A DNA stretch of 36,369 nt. Origin: Oscillospiraceae bacterium. GTDB lineage: Bacteria; Bacillota; Clostridia; Oscillospirales; Ruminococcaceae. The translations under genes and the position numbers were made by a program. Shown piece after piece: positions 8,078 through 16,045 of the stretch (within the stretch, counting starts at the first letter, position 1; the number at the start of each line of letters is the position of its first letter). The DNA is taken from contig JAAVZY010000045.1 in NCBI GenBank assembly GCA_022791945.1, forward strand, positions 1 to 36,369, in the 5' to 3' direction. The notes under the pieces were generated by a model that made no database searches, was not told where the DNA came from, and was given only the letters and a program-made list of their open reading frames with translations.

Positions 8078-8617
8078 CTATTGGAGCCACTCAATACGAG
8101 GATAGTATTTCAGCGCTGCCTTTCCCACGATACTGGTTCGGGAGACATAGGGATTTTCCCAATAGCGGGAATCGTAGGAATCCAGCCGATTGTCACCCAT
8201 CATAAAATAACAGCCCTCCGGCACCTGGAAAGGGCCGAAGTCCGCCGCAAAAGACGGCAGCGCCTCTTCCTCCGGCTTCCGGTAAGGCTCCTCCAGCGCA
8301 GCCCCATCCACATAAACAGTCCCCCCTATCCCCTCCACGGTTTCCCCCGGAAGACCAATCACCCGCTTGATCAGCAGGCCCGAGCCGCCCTCCGTGGAGC
8401 GAAAAACAATAATATCTCCCCGCTGGGGTCCCTCCCGCAGGTAGGCCAGCCGGTTCACCAAAAGCCGGTCATGGATCATCAGGGTATTTTCCATGGAGCC
8501 AGAGGGGATCTGTGCGTTTACCACAAAAAACGCATTGACAATCACCACCATGAGCACAGCGGCCAGGATGGTCTTTGCCCAGCTCAGAACCTCTTTTTTG
8601 ACCTGCCTTTTATCCAT
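8078..8617 (-). CDS. lepB: Signal peptidase I
   Basis: This membrane-bound serine peptidase releases secreted proteins by cutting their signal peptides. It has one N-terminal membrane segment (ILAAVLMVVIVNAFFVV). Catalytic Ser41 is in PSGSMENTL, Lys84 in LLIKRVIGLPGE, and the C-terminal MGDNRLDSYDSR box is present. At 179 aa it is the short Gram-positive type. The start has GGAAAGGA 9 nt upstream. It lies downstream of gtrA on the same strand, with a terminator-like hairpin between them. It ends 25 bp from repeat copy C. The symbol lepB (sipS in Bacillus) is given by family. Confidence 0.95.
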   Translation of the reverse strand: MDKRQVKKEVLSWAKTILAAVLMVVIVNAFFVVNAQIPSGSMENTLMIHDRLLVNRLAYLREGPQRGDIIVFRSTEGGSGLLIKRVIGLPGETVEGIGGTVYVDGAALEEPYRKPEEEALPSFAADFGPFQVPEGCYFMMGDNRLDSYDSRYWENPYVSRTSIVGKAALKYYPRIEWLQ

Positions 8618-8643
8618 AAACGCTTATCCTTTCCGCAGATAGA

Positions 8644-8693
8644 GAAAATCCAAGCGGAGCCCCCGACAAAGCGCCCCCTCGTCAGCTCCGCTT
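8644..8693 (-). terminator. Hairpin overlapping the gtrA-like gene's stop codon
   Basis: AAGCGGAGC pairs with GCTCCGCTT, with inner TGAC/GTC pairing, followed on the minus strand by GGATTTTC. The stem includes the GtrA stop codon. It is a plausible attenuating terminator before lepB. Confidence 0.5.
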
Positions 8694-9098
8694 CCGGAAT
8701 ACAATCCACTTGGAAATAACATAATTGAGAATGATCACCACAATATTGGAGAGTACTTTTATTACAAGATCATTGAAGCCCAGCCGCTGGGCGAACAGAT
8801 ACATCATTCCTATATCCAGCAGGCCGGAGAAAACCCTCCCGCCAAAGAAAGCTCCTGCCTCCAGCAGGAGCTGCTTTGCTGTGGAGGCCTTGCTTTGAAA
8901 CACCCACCGCCGGTTGGTCAGGTAGGCGAAAATCACTGAAATAACCCAGGCGACAGCAGTGGAGAAGGTTACATCCAGGGAAAGCCCCCGGGCCAGCAGG
9001 ACATAGGCAATAATATTGATCAGGGTTGTCAGGCCGCCGAAAATCAGATAGAGCAATGCCTCCCGATATTTCTGCAGGAGCGCCAGGAGCTTGTCCAT
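8682..9098 (-). CDS. GtrA family membrane protein
   Basis: A 138-aa protein with four hydrophobic segments. The motifs YLIFGGLTTLINIIAYVLL, VAWVISVIFAYLTNRRWVF and NYVISKWIVFRKRS are diagnostic of the GtrA family. Members are thought to flip undecaprenyl-linked sugars or act as accessory proteins in cell-surface polysaccharide modification. The start has GAAAGGA upstream. The gene lies just after the tRNA-Tyr terminator and before lepB, with no dedicated promoter evident. No glycosyltransferase partner is nearby, so its substrate is unknown. Confidence 0.88.
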   Translation of the reverse strand: MDKLLALLQKYREALLYLIFGGLTTLINIIAYVLLARGLSLDVTFSTAVAWVISVIFAYLTNRRWVFQSKASTAKQLLLEAGAFFGGRVFSGLLDIGMMYLFAQRLGFNDLVIKVLSNIVVIILNYVISKWIVFRKRS

Positions 9099-9135
9099 GA
9101 AGAACCATTCCTTTCACGGCAGAACCGCAATTTCA

Positions 9136-9172
9136 CCAAAAGTAAGAGCCCGAAGCATCTGCTCCGGGCTCT
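9136..9172 (-). terminator. Terminator after tRNA-Tyr
   Basis: AGAGCCCG and CGGGCTCT form an 8-bp stem just beyond the CCA end of tRNA-Tyr, followed on the minus strand by TACTTTTGG. It is a likely intrinsic terminator of the two-tRNA transcript. Confidence 0.65.
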
Positions 9173-9175
9173 GCC

Positions 9176-9261
9176 TGGTGGGAGATGATGGATTCGAACC
9201 ATCGAAGCTGAAAAGCAACAGATTTACAGTCTGCCCCCTTTGGCCACTCGGGAAATCTCCC
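9176..9261 (-). tRNA. tRNA-Tyr (GTA)
   Basis: An 86-nt class II tRNA with encoded CCA. The acceptor GGGAGAT pairs with ATCTCCC, the anticodon loop reads CTGTAAATC (anticodon GTA), there is a long variable arm, and the T arm contains GGTTCGAATCC. It lies 39 nt downstream of tRNA-Thr in the same transcript. Confidence 0.96.
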
Positions 9262-9300
9262 CCATTGCTTGAGATATGCTTGGCAGACGTTGGGTAACCT

Positions 9301-9376
9301 TGGAGCTGGTGGACGGATTCGAACCCCCGACCTGCTGATTACAAATCAGCTGCTCTACCAGCTGAGCTACACCAGC
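9301..9376 (-). tRNA. tRNA-Thr (TGT)
   Basis: A 76-nt tRNA with encoded CCA. GCTGGTG pairs with CACCAGC, the D arm contains AGCTCAGCTGGTAGAGC, the anticodon stem-loop is CTGATTTGTAATCAG (anticodon TGT), and the T loop is GGTTCGAATCC. The discriminator base is T. Confidence 0.96.
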
Positions 9377-9409
9377 ATTTTTCTGCGCCGTAACCTCAAG
9401 TGCTTGTTT

Positions 9410-9438
9410 ATTATAGCATGGCAGATGTCACTTGTCAA
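9410..9438 (-). promoter_or_regulatory. Consensus sigma-A promoter of the tRNA pair
   Basis: On the minus strand a perfect TTGACA (9438-9433), a 17-nt spacer and a perfect TATAAT (9415-9410) lie 34 bp before the 5' end of tRNA-Thr. Confidence 0.9.
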
Positions 9439-9568
9439 CCTTTATCTGCAAATTTTTTATTCAAAATCGGTTCTCTGATGAAACCAGCGCTTTCCGGACC
9501 TGGCCGGATGCCGCTTTGCGCAGCAGCGGGAATTTCCCTTCCACTATTTGTAAATTCGAGAAAAAAGG

Positions 9569-9597
9569 TTGCTTTTTTCTGACAAATCGGTTACAAT
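9569..9597 (+). promoter_or_regulatory. Probable promoter of the SleB-type gene
   Basis: TTGCTT (9569-9574), a 17-nt spacer and TACAAT (9592-9597), about 120 bp upstream of the hydrolase start. Confidence 0.6.
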
Positions 9598-9637
9598 CAA
9601 GTTACATTTTGTGAACCGCAAAACAATTTCCAGCGGA

Positions 9638-9698
9638 CAGCCTGTGCAGATGAGCGTACAGGCTGATACTATGTCCGGCCCCCCTTCGGGGCGTCCGG
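9638..9698 (+). promoter_or_regulatory. Two hairpins in the leader of the SleB-type gene
   Basis: CAGCCTGT/ACAGGCTG (9638-9645 with 9658-9665) and a CCGGCCCCC...GGGGCGTCCGG stem (about 9675-9698) sit between the promoter and the Shine-Dalgarno site. No known riboswitch is recognised; they may be simple mRNA structure. Confidence 0.35.
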
Positions 9699-9716
9699 GA
9701 AAGGAAGGAATCTGTT

Positions 9717-10556
9717 ATGCAGACAATATGTGATGCGCACGCTCTGCGCAGACGAAGAAAATGGGGAGGCGTTCTCTGCTCCCTGTTCCTGCTTTTCGGA
9801 GCTGTGCCCGTGGGCGCTGAGGAGCAGGCGGCTCCGGAGCCGCCCGCCGTTCTTGTGGACGGCCAGTCGGCCGAGGCGCTGACCGTGGTTTCCATAGAGG
9901 GGGTTCCCTATCTTTCTCTTGGGCTGACAGCGCTCTATCTCCGGCAGGACAGCAGCTCCAGCTGGGATCAATACGGCCGCCTGGTGATCTCCGGGGAGGA
10001 TCTGCAGCTCACTGCAAAGCCCGGGAACTGCTATATCGGCGCTAACGAGCGGTATCTTTATCTTCCCAAGGGCGTCCGGCAGGATGCATATGGGGATGTG
10101 CTGATACCGGCTTCGGCTGCGGCCTGGGCCTTTAACGCCACTCTCGCCATTGGGGAAAACGGTGAGCTGCAGTTCGTCAGGGGCGAGGGCTCCATCCGCT
10201 CCGGCGAGGACTATTATGATCCGGAGGCAGTGGATCTTCTTGCCCGGGTCATCCGGCATGAGTGCGGCAGAGGCTCCACCCTGGGGCAGATCGCGGTCGG
10301 AAATGTGATTCTCAACCGGGTGGGACATCCCTCCTTCCCGGATTCTCTGGAGGAAGTCATCTATCAGCCCGGCCAGTTTACCGGCGCTACCAGCATTGAG
10401 CCGGACGCCGAGAGCATCATTGCCGCCAAGCTCTGCATCGAGGGCGCTTCTGTGGTGGGCAATGCCTGCTGGTTCAGCCAGGCAGGCCATTCCTCCTGGG
10501 CCTCCCGCAACAAGAGCCTGGTAACCGTCCTGGGCGGCAACGCTTTCTACGCCTAA
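9717..10556 (+). CDS. Cell wall hydrolase, SleB type, with copper-amine-oxidase-like N-terminal domain
   Basis: A secreted protein of 279 aa with a signal peptide after a basic start (RRRRKWGGVLCSLFLLFGAVPVGA). Residues of about 45-155 resemble the beta-rich copper amine oxidase N-terminal-like repeat found in Clostridial wall proteins (LVISGEDLQLTAKPG, YLPKGVRQDAYGDVLIPA). The C-terminal half is a Hydrolase_2 (SleB/CwlJ) domain: LARVIRHECGRGSTLGQIAVGNVILNRV, with the expected Glu, and VIYQPGQF. Such enzymes are lytic transglycosylases that degrade spore cortex or vegetative wall. With no partner such as YpeB adjacent, the role is open. The start is set by AAGGAAGGA. It is followed by a strong bidirectional terminator. 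Confidence 0.88.
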   Translation: MQTICDAHALRRRRKWGGVLCSLFLLFGAVPVGAEEQAAPEPPAVLVDGQSAEALTVVSIEGVPYLSLGLTALYLRQDSSSSWDQYGRLVISGEDLQLTAKPGNCYIGANERYLYLPKGVRQDAYGDVLIPASAAAWAFNATLAIGENGELQFVRGEGSIRSGEDYYDPEAVDLLARVIRHECGRGSTLGQIAVGNVILNRVGHPSFPDSLEEVIYQPGQFTGATSIEPDAESIIAAKLCIEGASVVGNACWFSQAGHSSWASRNKSLVTVLGGNAFYA

Positions 10557-10574
10557 AGGTTCTGTCTGTTTTAG

Positions 10575-10609
10575 CAAAAAATCCCCCGGCTAAGCCGGGG
10601 GATTTTTCG
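10575..10609. terminator. Strong bidirectional terminator
   Basis: AAAAAATCCCCCGGC-taa-GCCGGGGGATTTTTT-type hairpin, with additional outer TTTTAGC/GCTAAAA pairing. It separates the plus-strand SleB gene from the minus-strand methyltransferase at the end of the ruvC operon. T tracts exist in both directions. Confidence 0.9.
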
Positions 10610-10675
10610 CTAAAACATGGATATGCTGAAATCCATACAGACTGCGGCGCTTGATGGCGGCACACCCTTGAGGAT

Positions 10676-11545
10676 TTACCGCGCAGGCTCCCAGACAGCC
10701 GTAGAGCCGCAGGGAAGCACCATTCCGCTCTCCGTCACAGGAAGGCCGATCTCGCTGCTGGAGAGGGCGCCCTTCCGGCGGAGAGCGGCGCCCAGCAGGT
10801 ACTCCATCACCGCCGGGGATAAGCCGGTGGTGTAGGAATTCAGCAGGAAAAACAGCGGAGCCTCCGACAGGGCCCGGGCGCAGAGGGATACCATATCGTA
10901 GATCTGTTCCTCCAGCTTCCAGACCTCCCCTCCGGGGCCTCTGCCATAGGAGGGGGGATCCATGATGATCCCGTCATAGCGCTTCCCCCGCTTGAGCTCG
11001 CGGGCTACGAACTTTTCGCAGTCATCCACAATCCAGCGGACAGGCCTGTCCTCCAGGCCGGAAAGGGCGGCGTTCTCCCTGGCCCAGGCCACCATCCCCC
11101 TGGAGGCGTCCACATGGCAGACCTCTGCCCCCGCCGCGGCGCAGGCCAGGGTGGCTCCCCCGGTATAGGCAAACAGGTTCAGTACCCGCACCGTCCGTCC
11201 GGAGGCGCGGGCAGCGCGGATCCGCTCCCCCATCCACGTCCAGTTCACCGCCTGCTCCGGGAACAGGCCGGTATGCTTGAAGCCGGTGGGCCGGATCCGG
11301 AACCGGAGCTCTCCCCAGCCGATGGTCCAGCTCTCCTCCATCCTGGTGTGGAACTCCCACTGTCCGCCCCCCTTGCTGGAGCGGATATACCGCCCCTCCG
11401 CCCGGCCCCAGAGGGGATTCTCCCGGGGGGTGTTCCAGATGATCTGGGGATCCGGCCGGATCAGAATATGGTCGCCCCAGCGCTCCAGTTTCTCTCCCCC
11501 GCTGGCGTCAATGATTTCATAGTCCCCAAAGCTGGCTGTGCGCAT
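10676..11545 (-). CDS. Class I SAM-dependent methyltransferase, RlmI-like
   Basis: A 289-aa Rossmann-fold methyltransferase resembling the catalytic half of the 23S rRNA m5C methyltransferase RlmI and relatives (PF10672-like). SAM motif I is VLNLFAYTGGATLACAAAGAE. The acidic motif AEVCHVDASRGMVAWARENA follows, and the catalytic segment is IIMDPPSYGRG. It lacks the N-terminal PUA domain of full RlmI, so the target (rRNA or protein) is not settled. It begins directly after the glmM stop codon, with its Shine-Dalgarno site (AGGAAAGGA) inside the glmM end, so translation is probably coupled. It is the last gene of the ruvC operon. Confidence 0.82.
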   Translation of the reverse strand: MRTASFGDYEIIDASGGEKLERWGDHILIRPDPQIIWNTPRENPLWGRAEGRYIRSSKGGGQWEFHTRMEESWTIGWGELRFRIRPTGFKHTGLFPEQAVNWTWMGERIRAARASGRTVRVLNLFAYTGGATLACAAAGAEVCHVDASRGMVAWARENAALSGLEDRPVRWIVDDCEKFVARELKRGKRYDGIIMDPPSYGRGPGGEVWKLEEQIYDMVSLCARALSEAPLFFLLNSYTTGLSPAVMEYLLGAALRRKGALSSSEIGLPVTESGMVLPCGSTAVWEPAR

Positions 11546-12895
11546 TTATCCAATCCTTTCCTGGATGACCCTGCATACCTGATCGCAGTATTCGTTGATC
11601 ACCGTGTATTCGTCCCCCTCCAGCATGACCCGGATCAGGGGCTCCGTGCCGGAGGCCCGCACCAGAATCCGTCCCCGATCCCCCAGGCTCCGCTCCACCT
11701 CCCGGATGGCCTCTATAATCTGCTCATCCTCCAGGAAATGGGCCTGGGCCTCGGGCGCGGCGGGCAGATTCCGCATAACCTGGGGGGATTTCACCATGGC
11801 CTTGGCAAGCTCCGACATGGGCAGGCCGGACTGCTTGTAGATCCGCAGCAGCTGAACGGCGGTCAGCTGCCCGTCGCCGGTGTTGGCGTAATCCTTGAGG
11901 ATGATATGGCCCGAGTCCTCCCCGCCCAGGTTGTAGCCTTGGCGGAGCATCTCCTCCAGCACATACCGGTCCCCCACCGCTGTGGAAACCATCTGGATCC
12001 CGCTGGCCCTGCCGAACTGCTGCATCCCAAAGTTGGACATGACCGTAATGACCGCCGTATCCTTGGCGAGCCGGCCCTCCTGCTTCATGCTCCGGGCGAA
12101 GATGGCCAGAATCTGATCCCCGTCCACCCGGTTGCCGTTCTCGTCCACTGCCAGACAGCGGTCCGCGTCCCCGTCAAAGGCAACGCCCACCTGACAGCCG
12201 TTGGCCTTCATATAGTAAATCAGCGCGTCCAGATTGGTGGAGCCGCACTTGTCGTTGATGTTCATCCCGTTGGGATTGGCGTGGATGATATGGGCGCTGG
12301 CTCCCAGCTCCCGGAACAGCAGATCCGCCGTGGCGCTGGCGCTGCCGTTGGCGCAGTCCACCGCTACATTGATCCCGCTCAGGTCAATGTCCACCGTCCG
12401 CTTCACGTGCTCCACATAATCAGAAACCGCGCTCTTGCGCCGGTAAACCCGCCCCAGCTCGATCCCCTTCTTCAGGGCAATCCGCTCCGGATGATCCAGG
12501 ATCAGAGCCTCGATCTCCTCCTCTACCTGGTCGGGAAGCTTGTAGCCCGTGCGGCTGAACAGCTTGATGCCGTTGAACTCCACGGGATTGTGGGAGGCGG
12601 AGATCATAATCCCCGCGTCCGCCTCATACTTGGGCACCAGGTAAGCCACCGCCGGCGTGGGAATCACCCCCAGCAGCTCCGCGTCCGCCCCTACGGAGCA
12701 GAGCCCAGCCGTCAGGGCCGCCTCCAGCATCTCCGAGGAAACGCGGGTATCCTTGGCGATGATAATCTTCGGCTTCCGGTTGGTATGCCGGGTGAGCACC
12801 ACTGCCGCCGCCCGGCCAATCTGCATGGCCAGCTCGCAGGTAAGCTCCGTGTTGGCAATCCCCCTTGCGCCATCGGTTCCAAACAGTCTTCCCAT
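11546..12895 (-). CDS. glmM: Phosphoglucosamine mutase
   Basis: Converts glucosamine-6-phosphate to glucosamine-1-phosphate for UDP-GlcNAc and thus peptidoglycan synthesis. All four alpha-D-phosphohexomutase signatures are present: the N-terminal GRLFGTDGARG, the active-site serine loop SASHNP (Ser101), the metal loop DGDADR, and the phosphate-binding RASGTEPLIRVM near the C-terminus. Length 449 aa is standard. ATG 12895 is chosen over the upstream GTG because GAGAAAGGTG is well spaced. It follows ruvB by 25 nt and abuts the methyltransferase gene. Confidence 0.97.
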   Translation of the reverse strand: MGRLFGTDGARGIANTELTCELAMQIGRAAAVVLTRHTNRKPKIIIAKDTRVSSEMLEAALTAGLCSVGADAELLGVIPTPAVAYLVPKYEADAGIMISASHNPVEFNGIKLFSRTGYKLPDQVEEEIEALILDHPERIALKKGIELGRVYRRKSAVSDYVEHVKRTVDIDLSGINVAVDCANGSASATADLLFRELGASAHIIHANPNGMNINDKCGSTNLDALIYYMKANGCQVGVAFDGDADRCLAVDENGNRVDGDQILAIFARSMKQEGRLAKDTAVITVMSNFGMQQFGRASGIQMVSTAVGDRYVLEEMLRQGYNLGGEDSGHIILKDYANTGDGQLTAVQLLRIYKQSGLPMSELAKAMVKSPQVMRNLPAAPEAQAHFLEDEQIIEAIREVERSLGDRGRILVRASGTEPLIRVMLEGDEYTVINEYCDQVCRVIQERIG

Positions 12896-12920
12896 CCCAA
12901 TCACCTTTCTCTCTGGAAAA

Positions 12921-13958
12921 TCAGAAGGTCATCTGCCCCTCCCGCAGGATGCCCAGATGGGCATAGCCCAGATTGGTGACACAGCGCCCTCTGGGGGTGC
13001 GGGCCACAAAGCCCAGCTGCATCAGGTAGGGCTCATATACATCCTCCAGGGTCACGGCTTCCTCCCCCAGGGCGGCGGCCAGGGTTTCCAGCCCCACCGG
13101 CCCGCCGTTATAGTGGGTGATGATGGTCCTGAGCATCCGGCGGTCCACCATATCTAGCCCCAGCTCGTCGATCTCCAGCTTGGAGAGGGAAATATCCACC
13201 ATTTCCTTGGAAATGGTTCCGTCCCCCAGCACCTGGGCGAAGTCCCTCACCCGCTTCAGCAGCCGGTTGGCGATCCGGGGCGTGCCCCGGGAACGCTTCG
13301 CCAGCTCCAGGGCTCCCTCCTTGTTGCAGGAGATGTTCAGAATCCCCGCGCTCCGCAGGATGATCTGGGACAGCTGCTCGGGGGTGTAGAGCTCCAGCCG
13401 GAACAGCATCCCGAACCGATCCCGCAGAGGGGAGGTGAGCTGTCCTGCCCGGGTGGTGGCCCCAATCAGGGTGAACCGGGGCAGATCGATCCGGATGGAA
13501 CGGGCGGAGGGGCCCTTGCCGATGATGATATCCAGGGCGTAGTCCTCCATGGCCGGATAGAGCACCTCCTCCACCGCCCTGGACAGGCGGTGGATCTCAT
13601 CGATGAAGAGCACATCCCCTGCGCTGAGATTGGTCAGCAGAGCTGCCAGATCTCCGGGCTTTTCAATGGCCGGGCCGGAGGTAACCCGGAGATTTACGTT
13701 CATCTCATTGGCGATGATGGCGGAAAGGGTGGTTTTTCCCAGTCCGGGAGGGCCGTAAAGCAGGACGTGATCCAGGGCCTCTCCCCTTGCCTTAGCCGCC
13801 TCGATATAGATGGACAGGTTTTCCTTGACCTTGTCCTGCCCGATGTATTCCCCCAGGGTTTTGGGCCGCAGGGAGAATTCAACGTCCACATCCTCCGCGC
13901 TCAAATCCGGAGAGGCCAGCCGCCCAGCCCCTTCAAACTCGCCGTTTTCGTCAAACAT
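12921..13958 (-). CDS. ruvB: Holliday junction branch migration helicase RuvB
   Basis: The hexameric AAA+ motor that drives branch migration with RuvA. Walker [10 protein letters not shown] is at residues 69-77, Walker B is LFIDEIHRL, the sensor region is [10 protein letters not shown], and the C-terminal winged helix contains RTPRGR. Length 345 aa is usual. It lies between ruvA (41-nt gap) and glmM (25-nt gap). Confidence 0.98.
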   Translation of the reverse strand: MFDENGEFEGAGRLASPDLSAEDVDVEFSLRPKTLGEYIGQDKVKENLSIYIEAAKARGEALDHVLLYGPPGLGKTTLSAIIANEMNVNLRVTSGPAIEKPGDLAALLTNLSAGDVLFIDEIHRLSRAVEEVLYPAMEDYALDIIIGKGPSARSIRIDLPRFTLIGATTRAGQLTSPLRDRFGMLFRLELYTPEQLSQIILRSAGILNISCNKEGALELAKRSRGTPRIANRLLKRVRDFAQVLGDGTISKEMVDISLSKLEIDELGLDMVDRRMLRTIITHYNGGPVGLETLAAALGEEAVTLEDVYEPYLMQLGFVARTPRGRCVTNLGYAHLGILREGQMTF

Positions 13959-13999
13959 CCGCTGTTTCTCTCCCTCTCACATCTCACAGGCCGCAGAAG

Positions 14000-14596
14000 C
14001 TACAGCTTCGCGGCCAAGGCCTTCAGCCCGTACTTGATCATTTCCTCCACGGAGGTGTCCGGCTCCAGCTTGGAAATCGCCTGAGCCGCGTCCCCCCGGG
14101 AATAGCCCAGCGCCTCCAGGGCGCTGATGGCCTCGGAGGCGTTCCCCACAATGGGAGCGGCCTCCAGGGAAGGCGCTCCCACAGCGCCCGCAGACCCACC
14201 GGAGAGCTTATCCTTCAGCTCCAGCAGGATCCGCTGGGCAATTTTGGGGCCCACACCGGGAGCCTTCAGGGCCTTTACATCTCCCGCGGCCACGCTCAGG
14301 GCCAGCCGATCCGGCGTCAGGCTGGAGAGGATGGAAACCGCCGCCTTAGGCCCTACGCCGGAGACAGAAATCAGCAGCTTGAAGGCCTCCAGCTCCTGCT
14401 GCTGGGAGAAACCAAACAGATCCAAAGCGTCCTCCCGGACGCTGAGATGGGTATAGAGCTTCACCGGAGAGCCGATTGCCGGAAGCCCGGAAACGGTGGT
14501 CATGGAGGTTTTGACGGAATAGCCGATCCCGCCGCACTCCACTACCACATGATACGGCTCCACCAGCTCCAATATTCCGCTGACACTGTAGAGCAT
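14000..14596 (-). CDS. ruvA: Holliday junction branch migration protein RuvA
   Basis: Tetrameric junction-binding subunit. It starts MLYSVSGILELVEPYHVVVECGGIGYSV (OB-fold domain I), has the helix-hairpin-helix motifs LISVSGVGPKAA and LKAPGVGPKIAQRILLELKDKL, and a C-terminal RuvB-binding domain (AISALEALGYSRGDAAQAI). ATG 14596 is preferred to the track start 14623 because homologues begin M-x-YSV and AAAGG is well spaced; the intermediate ATG abuts the Shine-Dalgarno site. Length 198 aa. Confidence 0.97.
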   Translation of the reverse strand: MLYSVSGILELVEPYHVVVECGGIGYSVKTSMTTVSGLPAIGSPVKLYTHLSVREDALDLFGFSQQQELEAFKLLISVSGVGPKAAVSILSSLTPDRLALSVAAGDVKALKAPGVGPKIAQRILLELKDKLSGGSAGAVGAPSLEAAPIVGNASEAISALEALGYSRGDAAQAISKLEPDTSVEEMIKYGLKALAAKL

Positions 14597-14624
14597 GGCA
14601 CTCATCCTTTCGTTCCGGGGCATT

Positions 14625-15125
14625 TCACCGTCCGAACAGCTGCCGGGTCAGCCGGGAGGGGGACGCGTGGGCATGGCAGACAGCAATGGCCAGGGCGTCG
14701 GCGGTATCGTCCGGCTTGGGCATTTGGGTCAGCTTCAGCAGGCGGCGGGTCATATCCATCACCTGGTGCTTTTCCGCTTTCCCGTAGCCCACCACCGCCT
14801 GCTTTACCTGCACGGGGGTGTATTCATAGACCTCGGTCTGATGCTGCTGGGCGGAGAGGAGGATAACCCCTCTGGCCTGGGCCACATCGATGCCCGTGGT
14901 TTTATTATTGCCGAAATAGAGCTTTTCCACCGCCATGGCCTGGGGCTTGTGGCGATCCAGCAGCTGAGTTATCTCATCGTAAATCAGGGCAAGCCGTTCC
15001 TGAAAGGGCATTCCCGCAGGGGTCAGGACCGCTCCGTAGTCGAGGGTGGTAAAGGCGCTGTTCCGGTACTCCACCACCCCGTACCCAACAATCGCATATC
15101 CCGGATCAATCCCTACTATTTTCAT
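14625..15125 (-). CDS. ruvC: Crossover junction endodeoxyribonuclease RuvC
   Basis: Resolves Holliday junctions by paired nicking. The RNase H-fold acidic residues are visible: Asp7 (IVGIDPG), Glu67 (AVEKLYF), and Asp140 and Asp143 in KPDDTADALA. Length 166 aa. It is the first gene of the ruvC-ruvA-ruvB-glmM-methyltransferase operon. The start is supported by AGGAAGGA. The only promoter-like sequence upstream is the extended -10 within a family-2 repeat. Confidence 0.97.
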   Translation of the reverse strand: MKIVGIDPGYAIVGYGVVEYRNSAFTTLDYGAVLTPAGMPFQERLALIYDEITQLLDRHKPQAMAVEKLYFGNNKTTGIDVAQARGVILLSAQQHQTEVYEYTPVQVKQAVVGYGKAEKHQVMDMTRRLLKLTQMPKPDDTADALAIAVCHAHASPSRLTRQLFGR

Positions 15126-15159
15126 TCTCTTCCTTCCTCAAAAGACCGCTCCGTCCACT

Positions 15160-15287
15160 GCGCTTATTATACCACAAGCCCGCAGGGCGCGGTGGTATAA
15201 TCGGCCATAGAGGCGGGAGCGAGCATTCCGTGAGCGCATCGCCTTGGCCATCAGCGTATAATAAGCGCTTTGCGCTTATTATACCAT
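15160..15287 (-). repeat. Family-2 palindromic element, copy 1 (about 128 bp)
   Basis: Contains ATTATACCAC/GTGGTATAAT (15166-15175 with 15191-15200), a conserved central block (GGCCATAGAGGCGGGAGCGA ... TGAGCGCATCGCCTTGGCC), and a strong hairpin GTATAATAAGCGC-ttt-GCGCTTATTATAC near 15255-15283. The same blocks, inverted, form the element at 26525-26639. Every arm carries TATAAT, usually as TGGTATAAT. Confidence 0.85.
15166..15174 (-). promoter_or_regulatory. Extended -10 element, likely promoter of the ruvC operon
   Basis: On the minus strand TGGTATAAT lies 40 bp upstream of the ruvC start and forms one arm of the family-2 repeat. No -35 match is seen at 17 nt, as expected for an extended -10 promoter. 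It is the only good promoter candidate upstream of the operon. Confidence 0.55.
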
Positions 15288-15334
15288 GATCCGCCAGACG
15301 GTGCAAGAAAATCAAAAGCTGTATTCACAAGGGC

Positions 15335-15802
15335 AAGGCCGCGAGAGCTCTGCTCTCGCGCTCTCGCCAAGGGGATGCATCCCCTTGGATTCCCATCTTT
15401 TGGGGGTTATGGGATGTTGGATTTCAGTCCCTGCCTCGCTGGCACTTCCCGTAGGGACGGTCGCCCGCCTACCCATTTTTTCGTAAAGAAAAAATTCAGC
15501 CCAGCAGGCGGCGCAACGTCTGCGACGCAGAACGTTTCGAGCGTGCTCTGCTGCGCTCATACTTTCTGCGGCATAGAGAGTACCCCGCACGCAGGGAGGA
15601 GCTTTTTTCTTTACGAAAAAAGCGTACTGCGGGAATCAGACTCTCTGCGTGGCAGAAAGCCGGAAGTCCGTACAGACTCACCCCCACCCCTTTTCCGCCC
15701 TTAAAAAAGCCCTTCAAAAATTACGGGTTCCAAGGGGATTTAGATCCCCGATGCGCCGCCAGCGGCGCATCGCGGAGACTCGAGGCAGAGCCTCGAGGTC
15801 TT
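15335..15802 (+). repeat. Family-1 mosaic hairpin element, copy D (about 468 bp)
   Basis: Left end AAGGCCGCGAGAGC-tct-GCTCTCGCG, then the perfect palindrome CCAAGGGGATGCATCCCCTTGG, ATTTTTTCGTAAAGAAAAAAT, core, GCTTTTTTCTTTACGAAAAAAGC, AAGTCCGTACAGACT, a degenerate CCAAGGGGATT module, ATGCGCCGC/GCGGCGCAT and CTCGAGGC-aga-GCCTCGAGGTCTT. The GGGACGGGCGC hairpin is replaced here by unpaired sequence. It ends 24 bp from the DUF3006 stop. Confidence 0.9.
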
Positions 15803-15826
15803 GCCTTTCGACACACGTACAGCCTC

Positions 15827-16045
15827 TCAGTATTCCTCGAAGAGGCGGCGCTGGAGGAGGAGATTCCGGCGGCGGGCCTGCTCCGTGGCCTCGGGATCAT
15901 AACGGCAGACGCCGTTCTCACGGACGAAATGATCTCCCTCCCGAGGGCTCTCATAGAGCTCCTCCAGGGGAAGCGCACAGCGGGAGCCGTCCTCCCCCGC
16001 GCAGACCGCCAGCGCGCCTTCTATCCGGTCGATCACATATCTCAC
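15827..16045 (-). CDS. DUF3006 domain protein
   Basis: A 72-aa soluble protein beginning MRYVIDRIEGALAVCAGEDG, the hallmark of DUF3006, followed by an acidic, then arginine-rich helix (ATEQARRRNLLLQRRLFEEY). Function is unknown. DUF3006 genes commonly sit directly after ComEC/Rec2-like MBL-fold genes, as here, with a 4-nt ATGA overlap that implies translational coupling. It ends 24 bp before repeat copy D. Confidence 0.85.
   Translation of the reverse strand: MRYVIDRIEGALAVCAGEDGSRCALPLEELYESPREGDHFVRENGVCRYDPEATEQARRRNLLLQRRLFEEY

Noticed and set aside
5844-8090. Repeated ORFs encoding FFLYEKMGRRAI... and GSFFLYEKSVLRESDSLRGRKPEVCTDL...
   Set aside because: They are translations of the AT hairpins and flanks of family-1 elements. 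They lack ribosome sites, occur on both strands, have unrelated ends and are explained by palindromic DNA.
11114-12979. 621-aa plus-strand ORF
   Set aside because: Antisense shadow of glmM and the methyltransferase, which carry complete family motifs on the other strand.
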